Virus record (IMG/VR): IMGVR_UViG_3300029258_004337
Location: 1 to 64,000 of that record
DNA: 64,000 bases
From: a virus
Strand: one strand, 5' to 3'
A model generated the notes under the pieces. It made no database searches, was not told the origin of the DNA, and saw nothing but the letters and a program-made list of their open reading frames with translations. Below, in pieces: positions 17,601 to 25,758 of the stretch. The position numbers and the translations under genes are program-made. The first letter of the stretch is position 1, and every line of letters begins with the position of its first letter.

Positions 17601-18634
17601 CTTCTCGGTACATCACCGGGACGGAGGGCGAGGTCGTCGACGGCTCCCTCTCCTTCGTCGACGCCACGCCGGGCGCGATGGACGACGTCCAGGTCGGCGC
17701 GCGAGTTCAGTGCGGTGGTCAGACGCGTCTCGTGACGGGTGTCTCGGGCAGCACGCTCACGCTGAAGACCCCGTTCGACTTCAGCGGGACCGGGTACCCC
17801 TGGGCGGCGGTCAACGACGCCTTCCTACGTGGGCAGATCGCGACCGTCGTGGACGACAACTCCCTCCGCTTCGCCGAGACCTTCACGGGGGATCCTGGGA
17901 CCTACTGCCTCTCGCTCATCGACCTGGCAGTCATGAACGTCTACTACGACTGGCAGGACGAGAACTGCCCCGAGGAGGAGCTGGAGTTCGTGGCCACGCT
18001 CGGCGCCGGCCTGTTCGGGACGACGTTGCTGCCGGACAACTTCCACGAGCTTGGCCTCGGCAACAGCTTCATCCAGCAGTTCGACGATGCGGTATCGGAC
18101 ATCGGTCCCGTGGGCCCCGTCACGGAGAGGTACCTGTGCGACCCTCGCGGGCGCTGGTACCAGATCGACGAGGTCGTGGACACGATCGAGGTGAGCCTCA
18201 TCCAGCCCATCGAGGAGGAGTACGACGGGTGCGTGCTCTACCTCTCGGCCAAGGCGTACGATGGCACCTTCGACTTCACGAACGGCTCCGCCTCGGTCCC
18301 CTGCACCAACGACATGCGCGGCGTCATCGAGGTCGGGGACTACATCCAGGCGGTTCCTGCCTTGGGCACGACGCCCGTGGACGACAACCCGCCCGTCGAG
18401 GTCCTGGCCATCGATGCAGGAGACGGCCTGACCATCACCCTCGCTGCGAACTACCCGGGGTTGACCAACGCCGGCACGAAGGTCATCAACCGGGGTGACA
18501 CGACGCAGTTCCCCATGTCCCAGGACCTCCCAGACGGGAGAGAGGAGGCTGACGTGGTTAGCCAGGACTTCACCGACTTCTTCCCTGCCACGGGCTCCAG
18601 CATGAGCAGCACCGTCGAGGAGCCAGAGCCATGA
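14672..18634 (+). CDS. Very large baseplate/tail structural protein
   Basis: This 1320-residue protein is coupled to its neighbours. The N-terminal 100 residues are helical with charged segments. From about residue 120 the chain is beta-rich, with a possible lectin-like sandwich at 120-250. VGD-type turns occur near 285 (VVEGDLVVYEGKE) and 1005 (DDVQVGARVQCGG). Around residues 490-560, YYAYFRGPARGAI followed by HLLLGLPVSGQDGVVEE resembles a conserved block in baseplate proteins of large myoviruses. Two further stretches are rich in Asp and Tyr. No catalytic motif is evident. Position after the gpJ-like and propeller proteins suggests a baseplate-periphery or fibre-attachment protein. Confidence 0.65.
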   Translation: MPLLFGTVDGALVYEVQPAASDFDPVQQDRVDTPIFWQLLDDAYAYMEDRDIIEEFWTAMIELGAGDLLQAYIQDATTSLDETPLLSPRRWVAFDLTKRLDFSKSPAPAEAGGRSLTSDRYSYASGDLTALWRTSVDATPHWFALSSEVSERASLRWSYEVLYTSSDRAGACRVGYFGEEGDGGLYSGITRRIDEDTDQAVLYAGHEGTGGTVVLEQGGGVLLPGVRYRIDNEYEAVTATLSCDAWELRALKYTTSVGQTDASTGSLPYVNRVEVPGFDWAGAGVVEGDLVVYEGKETPVTSIAGDQLTVQAYIFPADAAALEFDVRGEVLVASVTLDVEARTGDTAHRLAYFGTSNVRSGDLVDDLYPLQYTTGLGVVVTAWDQQMRGSTSAWAYFDPSSPYRIREVPSLVDKVKNATQTWVGGLDVHLHYPGTGTVLEFQTLPPDRVWAEHVAYDEHLLASIYGRNIGLDGDSTETYKLRLQGLYYAYFRGPARGAIRTGVHLLLGLPVSGQDGVVEELELTYTGALSRIRVAGVDYTFPRTIGTPLSVGDAVSTFQPLCYGVDVVDWTTDPFWFERHANVHELQKYHSFEIAAEADSPDLEALPFALSFLSRIKPTWKQAYFLAVSRHFDDLDISDALEFVAQLELWDLPCDVTIPRYDSYDYQQHVTDWRYDQVEGPSWATTAGTQRHPQNPGVRDWLTDLDGKWDLDPSAESDWRTVDLADAITEFDTDLSGQSDDIADEGDDVYYVRLAASKFFTRKYPDDTQQLHTWILEILDSDGVVVADFWGSNNRIEWYIEVVETCPDPATRYHAWIGVVESNGLPNGAGKHSMIGVELGTSPKVHVWNNAANKTSFAVPDGASAYGYVDAASASAIETHAIGYDSHEGPEAGTTSDSNTSPASGGYLAVQLGTDALRDPTGVWAEGFHVRFHYRVSEERGEPAGSFTQLPLVEGVDGALLSQVGGPGAVSRKYVAASRYITGTEGEVVDGSLSFVDATPGAMDDVQVGARVQCGGQTRLVTGVSGSTLTLKTPFDFSGTGYPWAAVNDAFLRGQIATVVDDNSLRFAETFTGDPGTYCLSLIDLAVMNVYYDWQDENCPEEELEFVATLGAGLFGTTLLPDNFHELGLGNSFIQQFDDAVSDIGPVGPVTERYLCDPRGRWYQIDEVVDTIEVSLIQPIEEEYDGCVLYLSAKAYDGTFDFTNGSASVPCTNDMRGVIEVGDYIQAVPALGTTPVDDNPPVEVLAIDAGDGLTITLAANYPGLTNAGTKVINRGDTTQFPMSQDLPDGREEADVVSQDFTDFFPATGSSMSSTVEEPEP

Positions 18635-18816
18635 TCCGCAAGCTCCGAAGGCTGATTCGATCCCTCCGTGGTACGAAGGGACTCGTCGACGACCTCCCCT
18701 CAACCGAGGCGCTCCACCTTCGTCTCATTCCCGTGAAGGGAGACCAGCGAGGGCCTGCCCTCTACTCCTCCCCCCGCGGGGAGGTACGATCTCCAGTACA
18801 GGAGCCGAAGCCGTGA
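18631..18816 (+). CDS. Small basic protein, 61 residues
   Basis: This short frame begins with ATG overlapping the upstream stop (ATGA) and ends with a stop overlapping the next start (GTGA). The tight overlaps on both sides favour a real coupled gene. The N-terminal 15 residues are very basic (repeated R/K with L and I) and could form an amphipathic helix. A 7-bp hairpin and a TACGAT box lie inside its 3' half. No family is recognised. It may instead be a non-coding spacer carrying the regulatory signals of the next gene. Confidence 0.4.
   Translation: MIRKLRRLIRSLRGTKGLVDDLPSTEALHLRLIPVKGDQRGPALYSSPRGEVRSPVQEPKP
18767..18784 (+). terminator. Short GC hairpin before the gene at 18813
   Basis: A 7-bp perfect stem (CCTCCCC with GGGGAGG) has a CCGC loop. 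It lies inside the 61-codon frame and just before a TACGAT box. It could attenuate read-through or shape the 5' end of the next mRNA. Confidence 0.3.
18785..18790 (+). promoter_or_regulatory. TACGAT -10-like box
   Basis: TACGAT lies 28 nt before the GTG at 18813, a spacing close to that of the RCGNTAGNNTA elements, but it lacks the upstream RCG. No -35 is visible. Support is weak. Confidence 0.25.
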
Positions 18817-19415
18817 CCCTGCGAGACCGCTACAACGCGATGGTGAGGTGGTGGCGCGGGCTCCTGAAGGTCGGCGGCGACTTCGTCGACATCTTCAAGC
18901 CGCGCGCGTACGTCGAGTTCCGGCTCATCCACGCCACGGGCCCGAAGAAGGGGCAGGTCGCCAAGCGCGCCTTCGTCGGCCGCAACGTGGTCACGTCTCT
19001 GCTGAACGGCAGCGGTAGCGCTCCCACGGGCGGGCGAGACATGATCCGGCGCAAGCTCGTGCCCGCCGACATCACGGGCATCACGGGCTCTCTGGCGGAC
19101 GACAACGACGTGGTCATCCAGTGGTGCGAGCTCGGCACGGACGGCACGACTGAGAGCGCCGCCGACACTGGCCTGGGAGCCGCCCTTGTTCCGTCGTCGC
19201 TGAAGCAGGTCTCAGAGGTCGAGTTCGATCCCACGAACCCCTACGTCACCTTCGTCTTCGTCTACGACCAGACCGAGGTGAACACGACCTTCCGCGAGCT
19301 CGTCATCCTGTCTGACCGAAGCCCGGACAAGGACGTGTTCGCTCGCAAGACCTTCGGTGCATTCACCAAGACCTCGGACTTCGCCTTGCAGGTCCGCTAC
19401 ACACTTCGCCTCTGA
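18813..19415 (+). CDS. Tail fibre-type protein
   Basis: This 200-residue protein starts with GTG, preceded by GGAG. The segment KKGQVAKRAFVGRNVVTSLL followed by a G-x-G region, then a long strand-rich half ending in F-A-R-K-T-F-G-A-F-T-K-T and a final V-R-Y-T-L-R-L strand, resembles small fibre or collar proteins in which a G-R-N-x-V-T segment precedes a beta sandwich. The assignment is from pattern only. It sits between the large baseplate protein and a series of fibre-like proteins. Confidence 0.45.
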   Translation: MTLRDRYNAMVRWWRGLLKVGGDFVDIFKPRAYVEFRLIHATGPKKGQVAKRAFVGRNVVTSLLNGSGSAPTGGRDMIRRKLVPADITGITGSLADDNDVVIQWCELGTDGTTESAADTGLGAALVPSSLKQVSEVEFDPTNPYVTFVFVYDQTEVNTTFRELVILSDRSPDKDVFARKTFGAFTKTSDFALQVRYTLRL

Positions 19416-19432
19416 CCTCCAGGGAGACCCCC

Positions 19433-19885
19433 ATGAACCCCACCCGTGAAGACATGTACAGCCGCATCATGGCCCGAGCCCAGGTCGATGAGCTGCAGAA
19501 GCTCGCCGGCGTCAAGGACCGGATCGGTGCGGCCTGGAAGGGCGGCAAGTCCTTCGCCTCTCGCCACCGCGGCAAGGTGGGCCTGGCCGGCGGTCTGGCT
19601 GTCGGCGCCGGCGCCGGCGCGGTCGGAGGCTACAAGCTCGAGCAGAACCGGCTGTCGCCCAAGGAGGCCCGCTTCACGGCCAGCGTCGCGCGTCGCGCAC
19701 ACACGGCCGGACGCGCGCAGCAGTTCGCCGCCCTGCCTGCCGACGTCCGCGTCAAGCTCATGAAGGCCAAGGCCAAGCCCATCTCGGACGCGCCCCCCGC
19801 CCTGCAGCGCCACGCCGCGGCCCTGCGCGCCAAGGGCGGCAAGTTCATCCGCAACCCCAGCACCGGCCAGGTCTACTCCCTCTGA
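19433..19885 (+). CDS. Gly-zipper small protein with N-terminal LQKLA motif
   Basis: This is a 150-residue protein. GGGAG precedes the ATG by 7 nt. Residues 20-25 read ELQKLAG, the K-x-A motif also found near the start of the proteins at 51268, 54080, 56194 and 58119. A hydrophobic Gly/Ala segment follows at about 49-65 (GLAGGLAVGAGAGAVGG), long enough for one membrane span. The remainder is basic. Similar architecture in five scattered genes suggests a family of packaged or membrane-active virion proteins. The function is not known. Confidence 0.6.
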   Translation: MNPTREDMYSRIMARAQVDELQKLAGVKDRIGAAWKGGKSFASRHRGKVGLAGGLAVGAGAGAVGGYKLEQNRLSPKEARFTASVARRAHTAGRAQQFAALPADVRVKLMKAKAKPISDAPPALQRHAAALRAKGGKFIRNPSTGQVYSL

Positions 19886-19905
19886 GCGTCTCGCTGTAGG
19901 ACTCC

Positions 19906-22491
19906 ATGACCACGTTCAAGCTCAAGACCGAGATCGGCTCGGAAGACACCTGGGTTCAGCTCCTCGAGGAGCTGAAGTCCGGGTCGTTGGGTGCCGGCGA
20001 GGGCATCAACAGGCTGCTCGAGCGGCTCGCCGTCAACGACGACGCGCTCTTCGGGGCCGTGCAGGCCACGGCCAACTCGTTCCTGACGGGCGGCACCACG
20101 TGGTCCTACGCAGGCAACACCCTCACGTGGTCGGGCCAGTTCCAGGTGAGGTGGGCGGAGATGGGGACGGCGGTCGTCTCCAATGTCGTCGCAGGAGGCA
20201 GCCAGGCGTTCCCTGACGACGGCGGCGTGGCCTACCTGGTATTGGACAAGACCTCGGACGGCGCGACGGTCACGGTCTCCTACGCAGCCTCGATGACGGC
20301 GCTCAGGACCGTCATGGTGGGGGCGCAGACCCGGGCCGACATCTTCCTCTTGGCCTTCCGCTCCGGCTCCACCGTCATCTTCGCGGACGGCCTCCGACTC
20401 CAGCAGAACCACAGCCTCACCCTGGAGCGCGGGCGCGACAGCCAGTACGCCCTCCAGTCGGAGTTCACGGAGGTCCAGCGCCGGCAGGGCCAGAACCACA
20501 ACCTCCGGCTCATCGGAGGAGGCACCCTGCAGTGGAGTGTTGGAGCTCCGACAGGCACGTGGACGTGGGACGCAGACCTGCACGTCATGGTCTCCGGGCC
20601 GGAGCCTGCTGCAGGCACGGACCAGAGCGCGGACTACGTGATCGCGGCCGGGAACGAGGACCTGGAGCCTGGAGAGGTCCTGTACGTCGACCTCTCCACT
20701 CGAGACCCCGGGACTGGAGGTGTGGGAACGGGTCCGACGGTCCTCCGACCCGTCGTGGCCTACGCGACGGCCTTTGCTGCCGTTGGCAGCCTCCGCGACA
20801 AGCTCGTCATCGCCTACTACCACTCGACGGACAGCCGCCTCTACCTGATGAACGGCCAGTCCCTGGGCGACGGCGACACTGCCGTCCTCGGTGGCGCCGC
20901 CACCGGCCTGCAGTGGAGGTACGCCGATCACGGACCCAACCCTGCAGAGCAGCTCCTGGACCTGGGCAACACCTACCCGGTCGGCTCCGGCGCCCTGATG
21001 GTGTTCAGGAACGGCGTCAAGCAGAAGGCTAGCTCGGCCGTGTGGTCCGGCGCGTGGCCTGGCGGCTCCCTGACGGGCACCATCGCCGTCGACGACGACT
21101 ACCTCGAGTACGACGACGGCACGGGCTCCGGTACGCAGATCTTGTGGGTACGCGACATCCTCCCAGGAGACCGCGACGGCGACGAGAACACGAGCCTGGT
21201 GACCCGGTGGTCCGGCGACACGGACCCCCTCGACGGCACCACCGACGGCAACGCCAACGACCCCGAGCGGTCCTGGCCTGGAGATGGGGACTGGGTAGAG
21301 GCGTTCATCGGTGTCCAAGGCGACGGCCCGAGCCCGGTCGAAAGCATCGGCGTCATGGGCGGCGACCCGGCCGACCGCCTGGACGGGCACGTGGAGCTGG
21401 AGGGCGGAACCGGCATCGTCGTGGAGTACGACTCCGGACGCATCCGCATCCGCACATCCGTCTCGGGCGGACACGTCGTCTCCCTCGAGGTGGACGGAGG
21501 TGGCGCGGGCGCTCAGGGAGGGTCGCTCGTCCTCAAGACGGGCGCTGGCCTCGAGGTGGACGACTCGACTGCGGGCGAGCTGCTCTTCAACCTCACGGCG
21601 CGTCTCCGCGACATCGTCGGCCTGTCCGAGAACATCGAGAACTCGGTGGAGGCGCTGCACGACCCGTCGAGCACGAACGCGGCGCTGACCGCGAACGCCG
21701 TGGAGGCGCTCCAGGGCTTCGACGTGGTCTGGAGCCCCGGCTCCACTCTGGTCCGGGCGGCGGGAGGCTCCCTCAACCGCGCAGGCCTCACGTCCCAGCA
21801 CGCGACCACCGCGACCAACAACGTGCTCGAGGGCTCCACCGCAGACCCGCACTACGGAGGTCCTCCGGTCGTCAACAACTGGATCTACGCCTACGCCGCG
21901 CACGACGGGGCTGAGCCCGAGATCTTGTGGTCCGCCGACGCTCCTGACCGGTCGGTGGGCTACGGTCACCACCCCTCGAGCTCGCAGCACGCCTTCCTGG
22001 CGAGCGCCTGGTTCGACGGGACGGGGAACCTCTACCCATTCGCCAAGCAGAGAGGCACGGTCACGCTGGGCCGGGAGCTGGACGTCTCGCCAAACTTCTC
22101 GGCCGCCATCGGGACGCCCAGCGCAGGGTTCGCCTGGCAGCCCGTCACTCCATCCCTGCCTCTCACGGCCGGAGCCGTCGTCCGACTCCGGATGCGCATC
22201 GAAGCCAACGACCCCGTGGCAGACCGGGGGAACTTGATGCCTCTGTACGTGCGGGCCACCGGGGCTCCGGGGTACCGGCGCTTCACGTCCGTCATGGGCT
22301 CCCAGCGCACCGAGGACGGTTCTCGCGTCGACGAGGACTTCGTCGAGTTCGAGTTCGAGGCTGTCCTCGACGGTAACGGGGCCTTCGAGATCAGCGTACC
22401 GGACACCTTGTACACAGGGTCCCCCGACGTCTACCTGGTCGGCTACGACGAGCCCACCGCGTCGGCTGCGGCCGCCGCCAGGAGCGCCTGA
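19906..22491 (+). CDS. Tail fibre protein with duplicated domain
   Basis: This is an 861-residue protein. AGGA precedes the ATG by 6 nt. A domain of about 120 residues occurs twice: residues 65-175 (NTLTWSGQFQVRW, then VAYLVLDK, then IFLLAFRSGSTVIFADG) and residues 197-325 (GTLQWSVGAPTG, then LYVDLSTRD, then KLVIAYYHSTDSRLYLMNG). A third copy is the N-terminal domain of the next protein. The middle is Asp/Gly-rich and the C-terminal 250 residues form a separate beta-rich region ending in an Ala-rich tail. Modular beta repeats fit a long fibre or receptor-binding protein. The stop overlaps the next ATG (TGATG). Confidence 0.55.
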   Translation: MTTFKLKTEIGSEDTWVQLLEELKSGSLGAGEGINRLLERLAVNDDALFGAVQATANSFLTGGTTWSYAGNTLTWSGQFQVRWAEMGTAVVSNVVAGGSQAFPDDGGVAYLVLDKTSDGATVTVSYAASMTALRTVMVGAQTRADIFLLAFRSGSTVIFADGLRLQQNHSLTLERGRDSQYALQSEFTEVQRRQGQNHNLRLIGGGTLQWSVGAPTGTWTWDADLHVMVSGPEPAAGTDQSADYVIAAGNEDLEPGEVLYVDLSTRDPGTGGVGTGPTVLRPVVAYATAFAAVGSLRDKLVIAYYHSTDSRLYLMNGQSLGDGDTAVLGGAATGLQWRYADHGPNPAEQLLDLGNTYPVGSGALMVFRNGVKQKASSAVWSGAWPGGSLTGTIAVDDDYLEYDDGTGSGTQILWVRDILPGDRDGDENTSLVTRWSGDTDPLDGTTDGNANDPERSWPGDGDWVEAFIGVQGDGPSPVESIGVMGGDPADRLDGHVELEGGTGIVVEYDSGRIRIRTSVSGGHVVSLEVDGGGAGAQGGSLVLKTGAGLEVDDSTAGELLFNLTARLRDIVGLSENIENSVEALHDPSSTNAALTANAVEALQGFDVVWSPGSTLVRAAGGSLNRAGLTSQHATTATNNVLEGSTADPHYGGPPVVNNWIYAYAAHDGAEPEILWSADAPDRSVGYGHHPSSSQHAFLASAWFDGTGNLYPFAKQRGTVTLGRELDVSPNFSAAIGTPSAGFAWQPVTPSLPLTAGAVVRLRMRIEANDPVADRGNLMPLYVRATGAPGYRRFTSVMGSQRTEDGSRVDEDFVEFEFEAVLDGNGAFEISVPDTLYTGSPDVYLVGYDEPTASAAAAARSA

Positions 22492-23786
22492 TGGGCATCA
22501 ACCGCGACCAGCTCAACGGCATCGAGGCCAGCTTCCACACGAGGCAGGACCGCAACGCCACCCTCTCCGCCGGCGGCCTCATCGGCTGGGACACCTCGGT
22601 GGCCGGAGGCACCATCACGTGGTCCTCCAACCTGGTGCTCTACCTGCCTGGTGTCGGGATCGCGACGGTCAACGACGGTGGAGGCGTAGCCACGGTCTCG
22701 TCCGATCAGTGCGTCTACGTCGACATCAACCGACTGGTCGGCGGCGCCGCGACCCCCGTCATCGCCAACATGAACGACGCGGACCTGCTCGAGGACAACA
22801 TCTTCGTGCTCTGCGTCCGCGGCTCCGACGACCGTCTGCATTGGCGCGACGGCACCGTGATCGACGACGGGCAGACGGTCCGGCTGGGTACCTCCAGCCC
22901 GGGCGTGAGTCGCAACGTCGTCGTCTCTGCCGGAGTCGAGGATGTGCTCGTCGGGTTCGACTATGTGGTGGGCACGGGCCAGCTCCTCGTCGTGGTCGGC
23001 GGCATCGTCCAAGAGTTGGGCCGGCACTACTCCGAGACGGCAGGGAGTCCAGGAGAGGTCGCATTCGATCCGCTGTACACCCCGAGCTCGGGCGAGCGCA
23101 TCGTCTTCATGAACCTGAACGGGTCGCAGGGGCCTTCTGGCGTGGGCAACAACCTGCAGGAGTCCTACACCGAGTTCGGCCTCGGGGTCGACCGGCGCAT
23201 CGTCGTCGACACGGGGATGCCCCTGGAGGTCGTCCACGCGACAGGCAGCGAGGTCGTCCAGACGTGGGGCACCCCCGGTACGCCGGACAACGCCCGGGTC
23301 TCTGCGGCAGGCGCCTTCCTCATGCAGGCTCTGCAGATGGGGGCCGACACCTACATCCACTACGAGGGCGCCACGGTGGTCGTCCGGGAGACCGCGACGG
23401 ACCGCGCCATCCTCCTGGACCCCGTCAACGGCGTCCGGTTCGGCACCTCCGACGGCGCCACCTTCACACCGGACGACGTGGCCAGTGATGGCCCCCTGCG
23501 CGCCGCCTACTACACGGTCATCCTCGACAACTCGGGTCCCACGGAGATCGCCTTGGCCGACGAGGTGGCCGACAACTTCAAGGGTGCTCTCTGCTCTGCC
23601 TACAACGGTGCCCAGACGAAGTGGTACAGCGCCGAGCTCGCCGCCGGTCAGAACGCCGGCGGAGACTTCTTCCTCCTCTTCGACCCGACGGCCAAGGACG
23701 TGATCATCTCCGGGGACTACAGCGGGGCCGCCGCCGTGGGCTCAAGTCTGCAGAACCAGGAAGCGCGCGTCGTGGTCTTCTACTGA
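22491..23786 (+). CDS. Tail fibre protein paralogous to its neighbour
   Basis: This is a 431-residue protein. Residues 35-135 (GGTITWSSNLVLYLPG, then CVYVDINRLVGG, then NIFVLCVRGSDDRLHWRDG) match the domain duplicated in the upstream protein. The following segment, near 150-215 (VLVGFDYVVGTGQLLVVVGG), has a beta-hairpin character. The C-terminal 200 residues end in a strand-rich region with Q-N-Q-E-A-R-V-V-V-F-Y. A fibre or receptor-binding role is inferred. It follows its neighbour by a one-base stop/start overlap. Confidence 0.55.
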   Translation: MGINRDQLNGIEASFHTRQDRNATLSAGGLIGWDTSVAGGTITWSSNLVLYLPGVGIATVNDGGGVATVSSDQCVYVDINRLVGGAATPVIANMNDADLLEDNIFVLCVRGSDDRLHWRDGTVIDDGQTVRLGTSSPGVSRNVVVSAGVEDVLVGFDYVVGTGQLLVVVGGIVQELGRHYSETAGSPGEVAFDPLYTPSSGERIVFMNLNGSQGPSGVGNNLQESYTEFGLGVDRRIVVDTGMPLEVVHATGSEVVQTWGTPGTPDNARVSAAGAFLMQALQMGADTYIHYEGATVVVRETATDRAILLDPVNGVRFGTSDGATFTPDDVASDGPLRAAYYTVILDNSGPTEIALADEVADNFKGALCSAYNGAQTKWYSAELAAGQNAGGDFFLLFDPTAKDVIISGDYSGAAAVGSSLQNQEARVVVFY

Positions 23787-23793
23787 GGTCTCC

Positions 23794-24132
23794 GTGTTCT
23801 ACTACGTCATCAACTCCAACGGCCTGATCCGGCAGAAGCTGACCGCGAAGCCTCGCGACTCCGTCTACAAGCGCTCCCTCGTGGTCGAGAGTGACCGAGA
23901 CCTCGCTCTCCGGGAGTGGCGCTACGTGGACGGCGCGTTCCTCCGCTACCGTCCGCGGTCTTCTGACACGGCTCCGGCTCCCCACGAGACGCAGCACCAG
24001 CAGGACATCGCCGCCGTGAAGCACCACCTCGGAATGGTGCAGGACCCTGCCGTGAAGGCCTTGCTCCAGATCTTGGTGCGACAGGTGGGTCTGAGCGAAG
24101 AAGGGCCGGCCGGGACGACCCCGCCCCCCTGA
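23794..24132 (+). CDS. Small tail-end protein, 112 residues
   Basis: GTG start preceded by GAGG. The first 50 residues form a strand-rich segment (FYYVINSNGLIRQKL, then a W-R-Y-V-D-G turn) and the second half is helical with a Pro-rich tail. It has no signal peptide. It is the last gene of the rightward tail cluster and its 3' end overlaps a hairpin. A fibre-tip or fibre-chaperone role would fit its position but there is no direct evidence. Confidence 0.5.
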   Translation: MFYYVINSNGLIRQKLTAKPRDSVYKRSLVVESDRDLALREWRYVDGAFLRYRPRSSDTAPAPHETQHQQDIAAVKHHLGMVQDPAVKALLQILVRQVGLSEEGPAGTTPPP

Positions 24133-24148
24133 ACGGGAGACGGGGTCG
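24116..24148. terminator. Hairpin between convergent operons
   Basis: An 8-bp stem (CGACCCCG with CGGGGTCG) has a 17-nt loop that can pair further. It spans the end of the gene at 23794 and the 31-nt gap before the - strand gene ending at 24164. It is positioned to stop both operons. No T-run is present. Confidence 0.45.
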
Positions 24149-24163
24149 GGTGGGCAGGCGACG

Positions 24164-25402
24164 TCAGTCGAGCAGCTGGTCGCGCTTCGCGAGCGACAGC
24201 ACCCGGTTGACGAGCAGGCCGCGGGTCGGAGCGCCCGGAACCTCGCCGAAGGCCTCGATGATCTTCTTGAGCACCGGCACGCCGTACTCGGCGCGCAGCA
24301 TGTCCTCGCTGAAGTTCACGCGGCGCAGGTCGATGTCGCCGGCGTCGATGTCCTCGAGGTCCGCCGAGGAGTAGAGGTCGCCGGAGGGCTCGGCCTTCTT
24401 CTTCTCGGGGGCCTCCTCCTTCGTCGAGGCCTCCTCCTTCGGCGGGGCCTTCACCGGCTTCTCCTCGACCTCCTCCTTCGGCGGGGCCTTCACCGGCTTC
24501 TCGTCCGGAACCTCGGCGTCGACCACGTTCTCCTCGCCGACCAGCGTGCGCGCGGAGGCGATGAGGCTCTGCAGCGCGTTCACGGGGGCCTCGGGGAACT
24601 CCGCGCCCTCGAACTCGGGGTCGAGGTAGCAGCCGAGGACTTCGAGCGTCTCGGCGAGCGCGTCCTGACGCTGCAGGATGGAGGTGAAGACGTGCGCCGC
24701 GGCGTGCTGGCCCTTGCCGACGACCGCGAACGAGCGCTGGATGCCGGGGGCGAGGAGATGCGCGACCTTGGTCGCCACGTCGTCGGACAGGCCCTCGAGG
24801 TCGAGGTCGACGTGGGCGGTGGGGTGCGGACGGGTGTCCTTGTCGGGCGCGGGCTTGTCGGCCACGGGCTCCTCCTGTGGGGTGGGGGTCTCGGCAGCGG
24901 CGGGCTTGGGCTTGTCCTCCTTCTTCGAGGACGAGGACTTGCGGGGGGCCTTGCCCTTCGGCACGACCTTCTTGAACGACACCTTCGGCACCTTCCCTCC
25001 GACCTCGTTGGCCGGGGGGAGGAGGTCATCGATGTCGATCTTCTCGTACTCCTCGTCGTAGGCGGCCTCGATGGCGGCCATGATCTTCTCGGGCTTGGGG
25101 TAGGTGTAGGTGCCCTCCTCCTTGCCGTCGGGCGTCTTGCGCGGGAACACGAGCGCGCCGAAGTCGAACACGCCATGGCGTGCCGCAACGGTGACGCGCA
25201 CCAGGTCCGCGCGATCGAACGAGGACAGCACCTTCATGCCGCTCACCGTCCCGAGGTCGAACACCTTCTGCGCCGCGTTGACGACGTAGACCTTGTTCAC
25301 CCCCTTCGTCTCGGTGAGGGTCTTGTAGGCCTCCTGGGCCTCCTCGGTGGTGCTCTCGGGGGTGACCCCCTCGATGATGTCCAGGACTTCCTTCTTCTTC
25401 AC
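24164..25402 (-). CDS. Charged low-complexity protein, end of replication operon
   Basis: This is a 412-residue protein; the GTG at 25402 is preceded by GGAGG. Residues 1-130 form an ordered-looking N-terminal domain that includes K-V-Y-V-V-N-A-A-Q-K-V-F-D. A Lys/Pro/Ser/Glu-rich linker follows (about 150-215), then a helical middle domain, a second linker with the tandem repeat EKPVKAPPKEE, and a helical C-terminal domain. The alternation of folded parts with charged linkers suggests a scaffold or nucleic-acid-binding protein. No known motif is visible. It is the last gene of the leftward operon and its start overlaps the upstream stop. Confidence 0.55.
   Translation of the reverse strand: MKKKEVLDIIEGVTPESTTEEAQEAYKTLTETKGVNKVYVVNAAQKVFDLGTVSGMKVLSSFDRADLVRVTVAARHGVFDFGALVFPRKTPDGKEEGTYTYPKPEKIMAAIEAAYDEEYEKIDIDDLLPPANEVGGKVPKVSFKKVVPKGKAPRKSSSSKKEDKPKPAAAETPTPQEEPVADKPAPDKDTRPHPTAHVDLDLEGLSDDVATKVAHLLAPGIQRSFAVVGKGQHAAAHVFTSILQRQDALAETLEVLGCYLDPEFEGAEFPEAPVNALQSLIASARTLVGEENVVDAEVPDEKPVKAPPKEEVEEKPVKAPPKEEASTKEEAPEKKKAEPSGDLYSSADLEDIDAGDIDLRRVNFSEDMLRAEYGVPVLKKIIEAFGEVPGAPTRGLLVNRVLSLAKRDQLLD
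24433..24502 (-). repeat. Two 31-nt direct repeats inside the charged linker
   Basis: Copies at 24433-24463 and 24472-24502 are identical over 31 nt, starting 39 nt apart. They encode the tandem K-P-V-K-A-P-P-K-E-E units of the protein at 24164-25402. They could recombine in frame, because 39 is a multiple of three. Confidence 0.6.
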
Positions 25403-25758
25403 GGTTCCTCCAGCTGGATCGGGTCGACTCTGTCGTGGTTGATGGCGTAGCACTGGACCACCTTGTCGTGCGGACAAGTGGGGCAGTGCAGGTCGCAGTT
25501 CATGACGGTGCGGAGCAGCTGCTTGCCCCGCACCTTCTTGTGCGTCTTCAGTCGGATCTCGTGCAGCAGATCCGGTGGGGCCTCGATTTCCATGCGAGCG
25601 AGGCTGATGAGGTCGTCACGGTGCATGGCCCGCGATGCGGTGAGGAACCCCAGCTTCCGGCAGATGGCGACGAGCTCGCTGTCCGAGCACTCGCCCAGTC
25701 GGGTGGGGTCCAGTTCAGGGTCCTTGCGGAGCCTGCGGTAGCGTCTGGCGGTGGCCAT
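25399..25758 (-). CDS. Small SAP-like protein with Cys cluster
   Basis: This is a 119-residue protein; GGGAGG precedes the ATG. Residues 22-58 (CSDSELVAICRKLGF, then RDDLISLAR) resemble a SAP or Rho-N type helix-turn-helix that binds nucleic acid. The C-terminal third has a Cys cluster, C-x3-C-x2-C-x7-C (CDLHCPTCPHDKVVQC), likely a zinc site or iron-sulphur site. It overlaps both neighbours by a few bases. Its place beside the RusA-like gene suggests a role in recombination or repair, which is inference. Confidence 0.5.
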   Translation of the reverse strand: MATARRYRRLRKDPELDPTRLGECSDSELVAICRKLGFLTASRAMHRDDLISLARMEIEAPPDLLHEIRLKTHKKVRGKQLLRTVMNCDLHCPTCPHDKVVQCYAINHDRVDPIQLEEP

